Shown here: positions 26,722-35,104 of the stretch, piece after piece
Layout: the number at the start of each line of letters is the position of its first letter
Numbering within the stretch: position 1 is the stretch's first letter
From: DASWTL01 sp035575925
Lineage (GTDB): Bacteria > Bacteroidota > Bacteroidia > Sphingobacteriales > Sphingobacteriaceae
Direction: 5' to 3'
Length of the DNA: 64,000 nt
NCBI GenBank assembly: GCA_035575925.1
Contig: DATLXK010000058.1
Coordinates: 1 to 64,000, forward strand
Notes under the pieces: generated by a model
Database searches by the model: none
What the model was told of the DNA's origin: nothing
Seen by the model: only the letters and a program-made list of their open reading frames with translations
Translations under genes and position numbers: made by a program

Positions 26722-26839
26722 AATTTTGAAAGTAGGTTTTGCGGCTATTTGAAGCGGGAAATTAAATGATAGATTTTATTGGAACTGATCTGAATTAAAA
26801 ACTAGCTTTTAGAAATTTTATAACAAATAAGTATTGGAT

Positions 26840-26955
26840 ATGAGGGGTTTAGCAATTGGTGTGGTTTTCTGTTAGGGATTAAAGCGGATACCGGCCTGTG
26901 GCTAATGCCCGTGCAGTATGAGCGGAAAGCCCGGCCGAAGGTAACAGCCGAATAT
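26840..26955. repeat. GC-rich REP-like intergenic element
   Basis: Within the 317-bp gap 26722-27038, otherwise AT-rich, a stretch around 26875-26940 is strikingly GC-rich, with repeated motifs (GGATTAAAGCGGA / TATGAGCGGAAAGC and two copies of CCGGCC). It resembles the dispersed repeats often seen between genes in Bacteroidota. No open frame or RNA family is recognised. Whether it is dispersed in this genome cannot be seen here. Confidence 0.4.
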
Positions 26956-27038
26956 ATAACAAACCTTAAACGCAATTTTCTCTGAGTAAATAATATTAAT
27001 TAGTGAAATAGAAAATATAACAGACATAAATTGTAATA

Positions 27039-28184
27039 ATGAAAGAACATAAAATAGGCATCATAATGAACGGCGTTACAGGTCGTATGGGTACTAATCA
27101 ACACTTATTACGCTCCATTGCAGCAATAATTAAGCAAGGCGGAGTAAAAGTAAGCTCAGATGAAATCCTTATGCCCGATCCCATATTAGTTGGTCGGGAT
27201 ATCAATAAACTAAAAAAGTTAGGGGAGTTATCGGGAGTTCAAAAAATGACCACCAATGTGGATGAAGCACTGGCAGATCCGCACAATATCATTTATTTTG
27301 ATTCTCAAACTACCGGACGAAGAGCAGAAGGCGTACGTAAAGCTGTAAAAGCAGGAAAGCATATTTATTGCGAAAAACCAATAGCTATTGATACTGCAAC
27401 CGCTTTAGAATTATACGAACTGTGTAAAGCTGCGGGGTTAAAAAATGGCGTGGTACAGGATAAACTGTGGTTGCCCGGAATTATGAAACTTAAGCGCTTA
27501 ATGCAGAATGGCTTTTTCGGTGATATTCTCTCTGTTCGTGGAGAGTTTGGATATTGGGTATTCGAAGGCCATAGCATACCGGCGCAAAGACCATCATGGA
27601 ATTATCGTAAAGAAGATGATGGTGGTATAATAGTGGATATGCTTTGCCATTGGCGTTATGTATTAGATGAAGTTTTTGGAAAAGTTAAAGCAGTTTCCTG
27701 CATGGGTGCTACACATATTCCAGAGCGGATTGACGAAAATGGAAAACCCTACACATGTACAGCCGATGATGCAGCATATGCTACTTTTGAGTTAGAAAAT
27801 GGTGTTATTGCTCAATTTAATTCTTCCTGGACCGTACGTGTACGTCGTGACGATCTTTTGACATTGCAAGTTGACGGAACAAAGGGTTCTGCTGTTGCGG
27901 GTTTACGCGAATGTTACATCCAGCACTACGGAAATACTCCAAAACCAACCTGGAATCCAGATATTGAGCAACCAATTAAATTTTTTGAAGGATGGTCTAA
28001 AGTTCCGGAACAAGAGGTTTTTGAGAATGCGTTTAAAGTGCAATGGGAACTTTTCTTAAAACATGTGGTAAAAGACGAACCATTTCCATGGGATTTACGA
28101 GAAGGCGCAAAAGGGGTTCAACTAGCTGAAAAAGGACTGGAAAGCTGGGAAAAGAGATGCTGGCTGGATATTCCGGAATTATAA
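27039..28184 (+). CDS. Cytoplasmic Gfo/Idh/MocA family oxidoreductase
   Basis: 381 aa with no export signal, unlike the three other Gfo/Idh genes in the window. The Rossmann start is IGIIMNGVTGRMG, the catalytic motif is IYCEKPIAID near 110, and the C-terminal domain contains GGIIVDMLCHWRYVLDE. NAD(P)-dependent sugar dehydrogenase by family. It follows the GC-rich gap and precedes an SDR and a transporter, suggesting import and intracellular oxidation/reduction of one sugar. Confidence 0.88.
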   Translation: MKEHKIGIIMNGVTGRMGTNQHLLRSIAAIIKQGGVKVSSDEILMPDPILVGRDINKLKKLGELSGVQKMTTNVDEALADPHNIIYFDSQTTGRRAEGVRKAVKAGKHIYCEKPIAIDTATALELYELCKAAGLKNGVVQDKLWLPGIMKLKRLMQNGFFGDILSVRGEFGYWVFEGHSIPAQRPSWNYRKEDDGGIIVDMLCHWRYVLDEVFGKVKAVSCMGATHIPERIDENGKPYTCTADDAAYATFELENGVIAQFNSSWTVRVRRDDLLTLQVDGTKGSAVAGLRECYIQHYGNTPKPTWNPDIEQPIKFFEGWSKVPEQEVFENAFKVQWELFLKHVVKDEPFPWDLREGAKGVQLAEKGLESWEKRCWLDIPEL

Positions 28185-28248
28185 ATATTACAAGAAATAT
28201 GAAAATAAATCTTCTATCTCAAATCTCGCCTCTCAAATCTAATTTCAC

Positions 28249-29022
28249 ATGAAAAGAGTTGCTTTTATTACCGGCGGCAGCCGCGGAATTGGTTATGGAA
28301 TTGCTTCAGCATTAGCTTCAGAAGGTTTTGACATTGCCATTAATGGTGTGAGGCCAGAGCAGGATGTTAAAGAAATTATTCAGGAACTAAAATCTTCAGG
28401 TGGTGGAGATGTGATTTATTGCCAGGGCGACATTGCTTCAAAAGAAGCAAGAACAAAAATGCTCGATCAGATTAAAAAGCATTATGGTCGTTTGCATGTA
28501 CTGGTTAATAATGCCGGTATTGCTCCAAAAGAACGTAAAGATATTTTAGAGGCATCAGAAGAAAGCTTTGTTAATCTTATTACTACCAACCTTCAGGGTC
28601 CATACTTTCTTACACAGGCAGTTGCTAATTGGATGATAGCCCAACAGAAGGAAAACCCCGATTTTAAAGGCAGTATTATTAATATTTCTTCTATCTCTGC
28701 AACAGTAGCTTCTGTAAACCGGGGTGAGTATTGCATTGCAAAAGCCGGGCTTAGTATGGCAACTCAGTTATTTGCCACCCGTTTAGGTGAATTTAATATT
28801 CCTGTATATGAAGTTCGACCGGGAGTTATCCGAACCGATATGACAGCCGGAGTAACCGGAAAATATGATAAATTGATAGCCGAAGGCTTATGTGTGCAAA
28901 ACAGATGGGGAGAACCATCAGATGTTGCAAAAGCCGTGGTGGCACTTTCCGCCGGATATTTTCCTTACTCAACCGGACAAGTAATTATGGTAGATGGTGG
29001 CCTTACTTTATCTCGTCTATAG
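28249..29022 (+). CDS. SDR family oxidoreductase (often named 3-ketoacyl-ACP reductase)
   Basis: 257 aa classical short-chain dehydrogenase. Cofactor motif TGGSRGIGYGIA, NNAG block, catalytic Ser in NISSISA and YCIAKAG (Tyr/Lys), ending GQVIMVDGGLTL. Neighbours (a sugar dehydrogenase before, an MFS porter 20 nt after) argue for a sugar or uronate reductase in place of fatty-acid synthesis. A KduD-like role is conceivable, since no kduD is otherwise seen, but there is no specific evidence. Confidence 0.85.
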   Translation: MKRVAFITGGSRGIGYGIASALASEGFDIAINGVRPEQDVKEIIQELKSSGGGDVIYCQGDIASKEARTKMLDQIKKHYGRLHVLVNNAGIAPKERKDILEASEESFVNLITTNLQGPYFLTQAVANWMIAQQKENPDFKGSIINISSISATVASVNRGEYCIAKAGLSMATQLFATRLGEFNIPVYEVRPGVIRTDMTAGVTGKYDKLIAEGLCVQNRWGEPSDVAKAVVALSAGYFPYSTGQVIMVDGGLTLSRL

Positions 29023-29042
29023 AAAATTTAAACATTAAACCA

Positions 29043-30326
29043 ATGAAACCAATAACCGAAAACAATACTTATTCCGATTCAAATATAACCGAACCTTCGG
29101 GTGCTAAATATATAATGGGTCAGCTATTACAAGTGCCTGTTATAGTTGCCGCCCTTGGTTATTTGGTTGATTTATATGATTTGTTTTTATTCAGTATCGT
29201 TCGGGTGCCCAGCCTTATCTCACTCGGTATAACCGGTGACAGAATAATGGACGATGGCATTGTTCTGCTTAATCTGCAAATGGCAGGTTTGCTGATTGGG
29301 GGAATTTTATGGGGAATTTTAGGAGATAAAAAGGGTAGACTATCCGTGCTTTTTGGTTCTATTTTAATTTATTCTCTGGCCAATATTGCCAACGGCTTTG
29401 TTACGACATTTGAACAGTATGCTGTTTTACGATTTATAGCAGGAGTAGGATTAGCAGGTGAACTAGGTGCAGGTATAACATTAGTAGCAGAAGTACTTCC
29501 TAAAAAAATTCGTGGCTATGGTACAACATTAGTTGCCACCATGGGTGTACTTGGAGCCATACTGGCTTATTTTGTTGCTGATATATTTGACTGGCGGGTT
29601 TCTTACTTTATTGGCGGGGGATTAGGGTTACTATTATTGATTCTTCGTATGCGAGTATTTGAATCGGGTGTTTTTGTAAAGCTTAAAGAAAAAAATATCC
29701 AACGAGGAAATGTATGGATGCTTTTTAACAACAAAAGCCGGTTTTTGAGGTACATAAAATGTATACTTGTCGGGTTACCTATTTGGTTTGTAGTAGGAAT
29801 ATTAATTACCTTTTCACCAGAATTTGGAAAGGCTCTTGGTGTAAGCGAGCCTGTGAATGCCGGTAAGGCGGTAATGTTTTCTTTTTCTGCACAAATTCTT
29901 GGCGATTTATTAAGCGGACTTCTAAGTCAGTACTTTAAAAGCCGGAAAAAGGCCATTTTTGTGTTTATGACCATATCCTTTTTTATTACGGGTACATACT
30001 TGTTGTTCCCGGCTACTGATATAGGTTTGTTTTATCTTTTATGCGCTTTATTAGGTTTTGCAAATGGTTATTGGGCAGTATTTGTAACCATTGCCGCAGA
30101 ACTTTTTGGCACTAACCTTCGTGCTACTGTAGCTACCACAGTACCAAATTTTGTTCGCAGTGCTATTATTCCGTTAACCGCTGTGTTTATTCAAGTAAAG
30201 AATCATTACGGAATTGTAAACGCTGCTTTAATTATTGGCCTTTTTACATTTACAATAGCGCTTATAGCCCTTAAATATTTAAATGAAACATTTAGTACAG
30301 ATCTGGACTATGTAGAAAAGGATTAG
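29043..30326 (+). CDS. MFS transporter (metabolite:H+ symporter-like)
   Basis: 427 aa from the ATG at 29043, 20 nt after the SDR stop; the longer frame starting inside the SDR gene is rejected. Twelve hydrophobic segments. Signature loops: GILGDKKGRLSVL between TM2 and TM3, RFIAGVGLAGELGAGITL, and a charged centre. The acidic LVDLYDLFLFSI first helix is typical of the sialate/metabolite:H+ symporter branch. Likely imports the sugar acid or oligosaccharide processed by the flanking enzymes. Confidence 0.85.
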   Translation: MKPITENNTYSDSNITEPSGAKYIMGQLLQVPVIVAALGYLVDLYDLFLFSIVRVPSLISLGITGDRIMDDGIVLLNLQMAGLLIGGILWGILGDKKGRLSVLFGSILIYSLANIANGFVTTFEQYAVLRFIAGVGLAGELGAGITLVAEVLPKKIRGYGTTLVATMGVLGAILAYFVADIFDWRVSYFIGGGLGLLLLILRMRVFESGVFVKLKEKNIQRGNVWMLFNNKSRFLRYIKCILVGLPIWFVVGILITFSPEFGKALGVSEPVNAGKAVMFSFSAQILGDLLSGLLSQYFKSRKKAIFVFMTISFFITGTYLLFPATDIGLFYLLCALLGFANGYWAVFVTIAAELFGTNLRATVATTVPNFVRSAIIPLTAVFIQVKNHYGIVNAALIIGLFTFTIALIALKYLNETFSTDLDYVEKD

Positions 30327-30415
30327 AAGATTCTATACTTTAATGAGTTAATTTTAAAAGAGATCTATTTTAACTTTAGCTGGCCTTCGCCACGCATATT
30401 AAGAATGGTATTACT

Positions 30416-31792
30416 ATGAAAATAACAAAGCTTTTATTTACAACTATTGTTATAACGCTTTTATGTTTAGTTAGTAATGCCCAGCGTAAGCAGCCCAATA
30501 TTATTATAGTTTTTGTTGATGATTTAGGATACGGTGATTTGAGTTGTTACGGGCATCCAACTATTCGTACTCCTAACTTAGACCGAATGGCCGCAGAAGG
30601 GATGCGGTTTACCCAATTTTATGTCGGAGCAAATGTGTGTTCCCCCAGTCGTTCGGCTTTATTAACAGGGAGGCTACCACTTAGAAATGGAATGACGGGA
30701 GAAAATACACCAGTATTATTCCCTTATTCATCTGGTGGTTTTCCGGCAAGCGAAATAACAGTAGCCGAAGCGCTTAAAACCAAAGGATATACTACGGGTA
30801 TAATAGGTAAATGGCACCTGGGACATCTGCCGCAGCACTTGCCGGCAAATCATGGATTTGATTATTACTATGGAATACCGTATTCTAACGACATGCTTCA
30901 TACAAGGAATAAAAGCTATCCACCCTTGCCGTTGTATAAAGATTCTAAACTGATAGGAGAAAACCCTGATCAGAGCGTGATAACAAAAGCATATACACAA
31001 GAAGCAATAAGCTTTATAAAGAAAAATAAAACCAAGCCGTTCTTTTTATATTATGCAAATAATTTTCCTCATGAGCCTCTTTTTGTTTCAGAAGATTTTA
31101 AAGGTAAAAGCAAAAGAGGTTTGTATGGAGATGTAGTAGAGGAGTTAGATTGGAGTGTGGGACAAGTATTAAAGACCTTAAAGGAACAAAAACTTGATAA
31201 AAGCACATTGGTGTTCTTTACAAGTGATAATGGGCCGTCCGTTGCTCTACAGCACAAATACGCGGGTGGTTCAGCAGGGTTATTGTATGAGGGTAAAAAA
31301 ACCACTTATGAGGGCGGTATGCGTGTTCCTGCGATTGCCTGGTGGCCCGGAAAAATTCCGCCAAATAAAATTTCTGAAGCAATTGTTACTGCAATGGATC
31401 TCATGCCAACTATCATTAATTTAGCTAAGATTGAGTTTCCTCAGGACAGGGTTTTAGATGGTGTGGATATTATGCCAGTATTAACCGGTATATCTGATAA
31501 AGTCTCAGAAATGGTTTATTACTACAATAAAACAACACTTCACGCTATTAGAAAAGGCGATTGGAAGGCTCATTTCTACATATTACCTTCATCTGCAAAA
31601 AGCTCAGAAGTCGGTAAAAAACAAGAACAACCACTGCTTTATAATTTAAACCAGGATCCATCCGAAAGATTTGATGTTGGTAAAGACCATCCTGAAATTA
31701 TACAGGATCTTCGCCAGGAATATGAAAAACATACTAAGTCATTTAATCCCATGCCATTGCAATTTGATAAGGTTATAAATAGAAAGGAATAG
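30416..31792 (+). CDS. Secreted Cys-type sulfatase
   Basis: 458 aa with signal peptide (ends SNAQ). Type I sulfatase: FVDDLGYGDLSCYG near 33, formylglycine signature CSPSRSALLTGR (target Cys 75), GKWHLGH, PHEPLF and FFTSDNGPS blocks, in order. Catalyses hydrolysis of sulfate esters outside the cytoplasm after Cys conversion. It starts 89 nt after the MFS gene. Subfamily and regiospecificity cannot be assigned by eye. Confidence 0.93.
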   Translation: MKITKLLFTTIVITLLCLVSNAQRKQPNIIIVFVDDLGYGDLSCYGHPTIRTPNLDRMAAEGMRFTQFYVGANVCSPSRSALLTGRLPLRNGMTGENTPVLFPYSSGGFPASEITVAEALKTKGYTTGIIGKWHLGHLPQHLPANHGFDYYYGIPYSNDMLHTRNKSYPPLPLYKDSKLIGENPDQSVITKAYTQEAISFIKKNKTKPFFLYYANNFPHEPLFVSEDFKGKSKRGLYGDVVEELDWSVGQVLKTLKEQKLDKSTLVFFTSDNGPSVALQHKYAGGSAGLLYEGKKTTYEGGMRVPAIAWWPGKIPPNKISEAIVTAMDLMPTIINLAKIEFPQDRVLDGVDIMPVLTGISDKVSEMVYYYNKTTLHAIRKGDWKAHFYILPSSAKSSEVGKKQEQPLLYNLNQDPSERFDVGKDHPEIIQDLRQEYEKHTKSFNPMPLQFDKVINRKE

Positions 31793-31966
31793 TTAAACTA
31801 ACCCCTATACAATATCGTTAAAATCTCAAGTTTAATTATTTAGAGTGTTGCGGAAATATTATGTTGATATTAAGAAAATTAGCATCAGAATACTGCAGTC
31901 CTGATAAATAAATTTGTTAAGAGCTTTTAAATCTTCAGGAGAATTATATATCCGCATTACATCAAA

Positions 31967-32632
31967 ATGAAAAGAAGAATATTTATTAAATCGGGAATTT
32001 CTTTAGGAGCCCTGTTTTTATTGCCTGATCTTGCAACTAAAGCTTCTATTAAAAGATTACCAAAAGTTTTGATAATCGGAGATTCAATATCAATGGGCTA
32101 TACTCCCTTTGTTCAGAAATTGTTACAGGGGAAAGCAGTAGTTACACGCCCAAATGAAAATTGCTTTGACTCCGGAAACGGTCTAAAAAAGGCTGATATC
32201 TGGTTAAACGGAGAAAAATTTGACATCATTCACTTCAATTTTGGTTTACATGATTTAAAACATATAGATAAAGTAACCGGAAAAGTTTCATCAAAAATTG
32301 AAGATCCTGTTAACGTAGAACTTTCAGACTATGCCTTGAACCTTCAACAAATTATTGAAAAATTTAGAAAAAGCGGTGCTAAATTAATATTTGCAACTAC
32401 CACCCCTGTTCCCGAAAATTCCGGATCAACTTTAAGGTTACCTTCAAATCCGCCAAAATATAATCAAACAGCCATCAAAGTAATGAAATACAATAAAGTT
32501 GTTATTAATGACCTTTATAAGGTGGTTATGAAAAATCCTACCCTTCAAAAACCAAATAATGTGCATTTTACAGATAAAGGATCTGAAATTTTAGCGCGAC
32601 AAGTAACCAAAGCTATTTTAAAAGAAATGTGA
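31967..32632 (+). CDS. SGNH/GDSL hydrolase with substituted catalytic Asp
   Basis: 221 aa with a twin-Arg-type N-terminus (KRRIFIKSGISLGA). Block I GDSISMGYT carries the nucleophile serine. Block III reads FGLHD where most relatives have GxND, and the C-terminal block V is PNNVHFTD, in which the usual Asp of DxxH appears as Asn. SGNH enzymes in glycan loci usually remove acetyl or other acyl groups. The altered triad may lower or change activity. 49 nt separate it from the next oxidoreductase gene. Confidence 0.8.
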   Translation: MKRRIFIKSGISLGALFLLPDLATKASIKRLPKVLIIGDSISMGYTPFVQKLLQGKAVVTRPNENCFDSGNGLKKADIWLNGEKFDIIHFNFGLHDLKHIDKVTGKVSSKIEDPVNVELSDYALNLQQIIEKFRKSGAKLIFATTTPVPENSGSTLRLPSNPPKYNQTAIKVMKYNKVVINDLYKVVMKNPTLQKPNNVHFTDKGSEILARQVTKAILKEM

Positions 32633-32681
32633 TAATTGGTAAATGCCATGAGTTAAATAGTATCATCAAAAATTTAAAATC

Positions 32682-34031
32682 ATGAAAGTAAAAAAAGAAT
32701 CTCGCAGAGAGTTTATTTCAAAAATAGCTACAGCAACTGCAGCGGTATCATTCGGGGGCATTTTGCCGGGCTTCAGTGCTAAAAGTTATGCAAGCATAAT
32801 AGGTTCTAATGAGCGGGTTCAGGTTGCAATGATGGGTGTTAATTCACGCGGGTTGGCTCTGGCCCAAACTTTTTCAAAATCTCCTAAATGTGATATCCGT
32901 TATGTTTGTGATGTTGACAAAAGAGCGACTGAAAAATGTATTGCTTTGGTTTCCAAGAATATGAAAAAGGCTCCAAAAGCCCAGCCAGATTTTAGAAAAG
33001 CACTGGAAGATAAGAATTTAGATGCCATAGCAATTGCTGCACCTGATCATTGGCATGCACCCGCTGCCATACTTGCATCAAAAGCAGGAAAACACGTTTA
33101 TTTAGAGAAGCCATGCAGCCATAATCCTAATGAAGGCGAATTACTGGTTGCAGCAGCAGCAAAATATAAAAACATCATTCAGATGGGTAATCAGCGGCGC
33201 TCATCTCCAAGTGTGATTGCAGGAATCAAAGAATTACATTCCGGTGTTATTGGAAGGCCTTATTTTGCGAAAGCGTGGTATTCAGCTAACCGTGCTTCCA
33301 TTGGTGTGGGTAAACGTGCTGCTGTACCAGAATGGTTAGATTATGATTTATGGCAGGGTCCGGCTCCGCGTAGAGAATTTAAGGATAATTTAATTCATTA
33401 CAATTGGCACTGGTTTTGGAATTGGGGTACCGGCGAAGCTCTTAATAATGGTACACACATGATTGATATTGCACGTTGGGGTCTGCAATTAGATTATCCA
33501 ACTCAGGTATCATCAACAGGTGGACGTTATCGTTTTCAGGATGATTGGGAAACACCTGATACCCAGGTAATAAATTTAAAATTCAAAGATTCTATGATTA
33601 GTTGGGAAGGACGAAGCTGTAACCCCAAATTTATAGAAAACGCGGGTGTTGGGGTGATATTTTATGGGGAAAATGGGGCAATGAGTTTTAATGGTAGTAA
33701 CACTTATACCATTTTTGATTTGCAAAATAAAGTTATAAAAGAAGTAAACGATACCACAAAAATTGATGCAAGCAACACTGTTAATCCGTCTATGGGATTG
33801 GATGGGTTACATATTTCCAATTTTCTCGATGCAATTCAAAATGGGGCAAAACTAAACTCTGAAATTGTTGGCGGACACCAAAGTACATTATTGGTACAAT
33901 TAGGCAATATTGCATTACGTTCAGGAGAAACCCTAAATATTGATCCTTCAAATGGACGTATATTAAACAATAAAAATGCGATGCAGTACTGGAGTCGGGA
34001 GTATCAACCGGGCTGGGAGCCAGTGATATGA
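32682..34031 (+). CDS. Tat-exported Gfo/Idh/MocA family oxidoreductase
   Basis: 449 aa. Tat-type signal (SRREFISKIATATAAVSFGG), then SYASIIGSNERVQVAMMGVNSRG, similar in layout to the entry of the paralogue at 16968. Catalytic motif YLEKPCSHNP near 140, and GNQRRSSPS and the HYNWHWFWNWGTGEALNNG substrate-domain segment typical of exported Bacteroidota members. Expected to oxidise glycosides or epimerise sugars in the envelope. Fourth member of the family in 18 kb. Confidence 0.88.
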   Translation: MKVKKESRREFISKIATATAAVSFGGILPGFSAKSYASIIGSNERVQVAMMGVNSRGLALAQTFSKSPKCDIRYVCDVDKRATEKCIALVSKNMKKAPKAQPDFRKALEDKNLDAIAIAAPDHWHAPAAILASKAGKHVYLEKPCSHNPNEGELLVAAAAKYKNIIQMGNQRRSSPSVIAGIKELHSGVIGRPYFAKAWYSANRASIGVGKRAAVPEWLDYDLWQGPAPRREFKDNLIHYNWHWFWNWGTGEALNNGTHMIDIARWGLQLDYPTQVSSTGGRYRFQDDWETPDTQVINLKFKDSMISWEGRSCNPKFIENAGVGVIFYGENGAMSFNGSNTYTIFDLQNKVIKEVNDTTKIDASNTVNPSMGLDGLHISNFLDAIQNGAKLNSEIVGGHQSTLLVQLGNIALRSGETLNIDPSNGRILNNKNAMQYWSREYQPGWEPVI

Positions 34032-34094
34032 CCTATTAGCCATCCAAAACCGATATGCAGTTAAATGAAACCAAAATAGACTTATGAAAATACT

Positions 34095-35102
34095 GTGGGA
34101 ACGATAATTCTTTTCATTTTATCGATTTTCTGTTTTAAAAATGAAAAGCCGGTTTTAAAAGCATTTCATTTATTAGGATATGCCCAAGGAACAACCTACC
34201 ATATTACTTATTACGCGAGGGATAGTGTTATTACCATTAAGCAAACGGATAGTATTTTAAAAATTTTAGATAATTCTTTATCCATTTATAAGCCCAATTC
34301 ATTGATTAGTCAATTCAACAACTCTGATAAAGGAATAACAATGGATAAGCACCTGAAATTTGTTGTTAAGAAGTCTTTTCGGATATTTAAAGAAACCCAG
34401 GGAGGTTTTGATATTACAGTAAACCCACTAGTTAATGCGTGGGGTTTTGGGCCGCAAAAAATTTCATCTTTTCCAGATTCTGCCCTAATTAAAAGTATAT
34501 TACCCTGTGTAGGATCTCAGAAACTTAATATGGAAGGAATGTCTTTAAAAAAGGATGTTTCATGTTTAAAAATTGATGTTAACGGCATTGCGCAGGGTTA
34601 TAGTGTTGATGTTCTCGCTAAGTTTTTAGAGTCAAAAAAAATAAAAACCTATTTAGTTGAAATTGGCGGTGAAATACGGATTAAGGGTAAGAAGCCAAAT
34701 AATGAACTGATGAAAATTGGTATTGAAAGCCCAAATGCAAAAGGTGGTTTAGATATTAGCGAAAAGATTATCCGGATTAAAAAAGGTGCTGTCACTACAT
34801 CCGGAAACTATCGAAAATTCGCTTTGTATGGTAAAACCAAGATCTCCCATCTAATAGATCCTAAAACAGGATATCCGGTTCAAAACGAAATGATTAGTGT
34901 CACAATCATTGCAAAAGATGCTATTACTGCAGATGGTTACGATAATGCATTAATGAACATGGGCCTTGACAAATCATTTTCATTATTAAAATCTCATAAA
35001 GGGTTGGAGGCATATTTTATTTATCATAAACCAGATGGTTCGGTTGCCGATACCGCTACTGCAGGGTTTTATAAATATGTAAGTAAAACTAAAAATAATT
35101 GA
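34095..35102 (+). CDS. apbE: FAD:protein FMN transferase (ApbE family)
   Basis: 335 aa. The ApbE fold is clear: QGTTYHITYY, SIYKPNSLISQFN, GFDITVNPLVNAWGF, DVNGIAQGYSVD, VEIGGEIRIKG, SGNYR, HLIDPKTGYP, and the acidic AITADGYDNALMNMG metal motif. It covalently attaches FMN to Thr/Ser of exported flavoproteins. The start is a GTG; an ATG 11 nt upstream is in another frame and stops after seven codons, so either a leader peptide or an N-terminal frameshift is possible. No obvious flavinylation target (DxxSGAT-like) is seen among the neighbours. Confidence 0.88.
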   Translation: MGTIILFILSIFCFKNEKPVLKAFHLLGYAQGTTYHITYYARDSVITIKQTDSILKILDNSLSIYKPNSLISQFNNSDKGITMDKHLKFVVKKSFRIFKETQGGFDITVNPLVNAWGFGPQKISSFPDSALIKSILPCVGSQKLNMEGMSLKKDVSCLKIDVNGIAQGYSVDVLAKFLESKKIKTYLVEIGGEIRIKGKKPNNELMKIGIESPNAKGGLDISEKIIRIKKGAVTTSGNYRKFALYGKTKISHLIDPKTGYPVQNEMISVTIIAKDAITADGYDNALMNMGLDKSFSLLKSHKGLEAYFIYHKPDGSVADTATAGFYKYVSKTKNN

Positions 35103-35104
35103 AT

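Noticed and set aside
28890..29042. Upstream extension of the MFS frame into the SDR gene
   Set aside because: The extension is the SDR gene read in another frame; the ATG at 29043 gives a normal transporter start.
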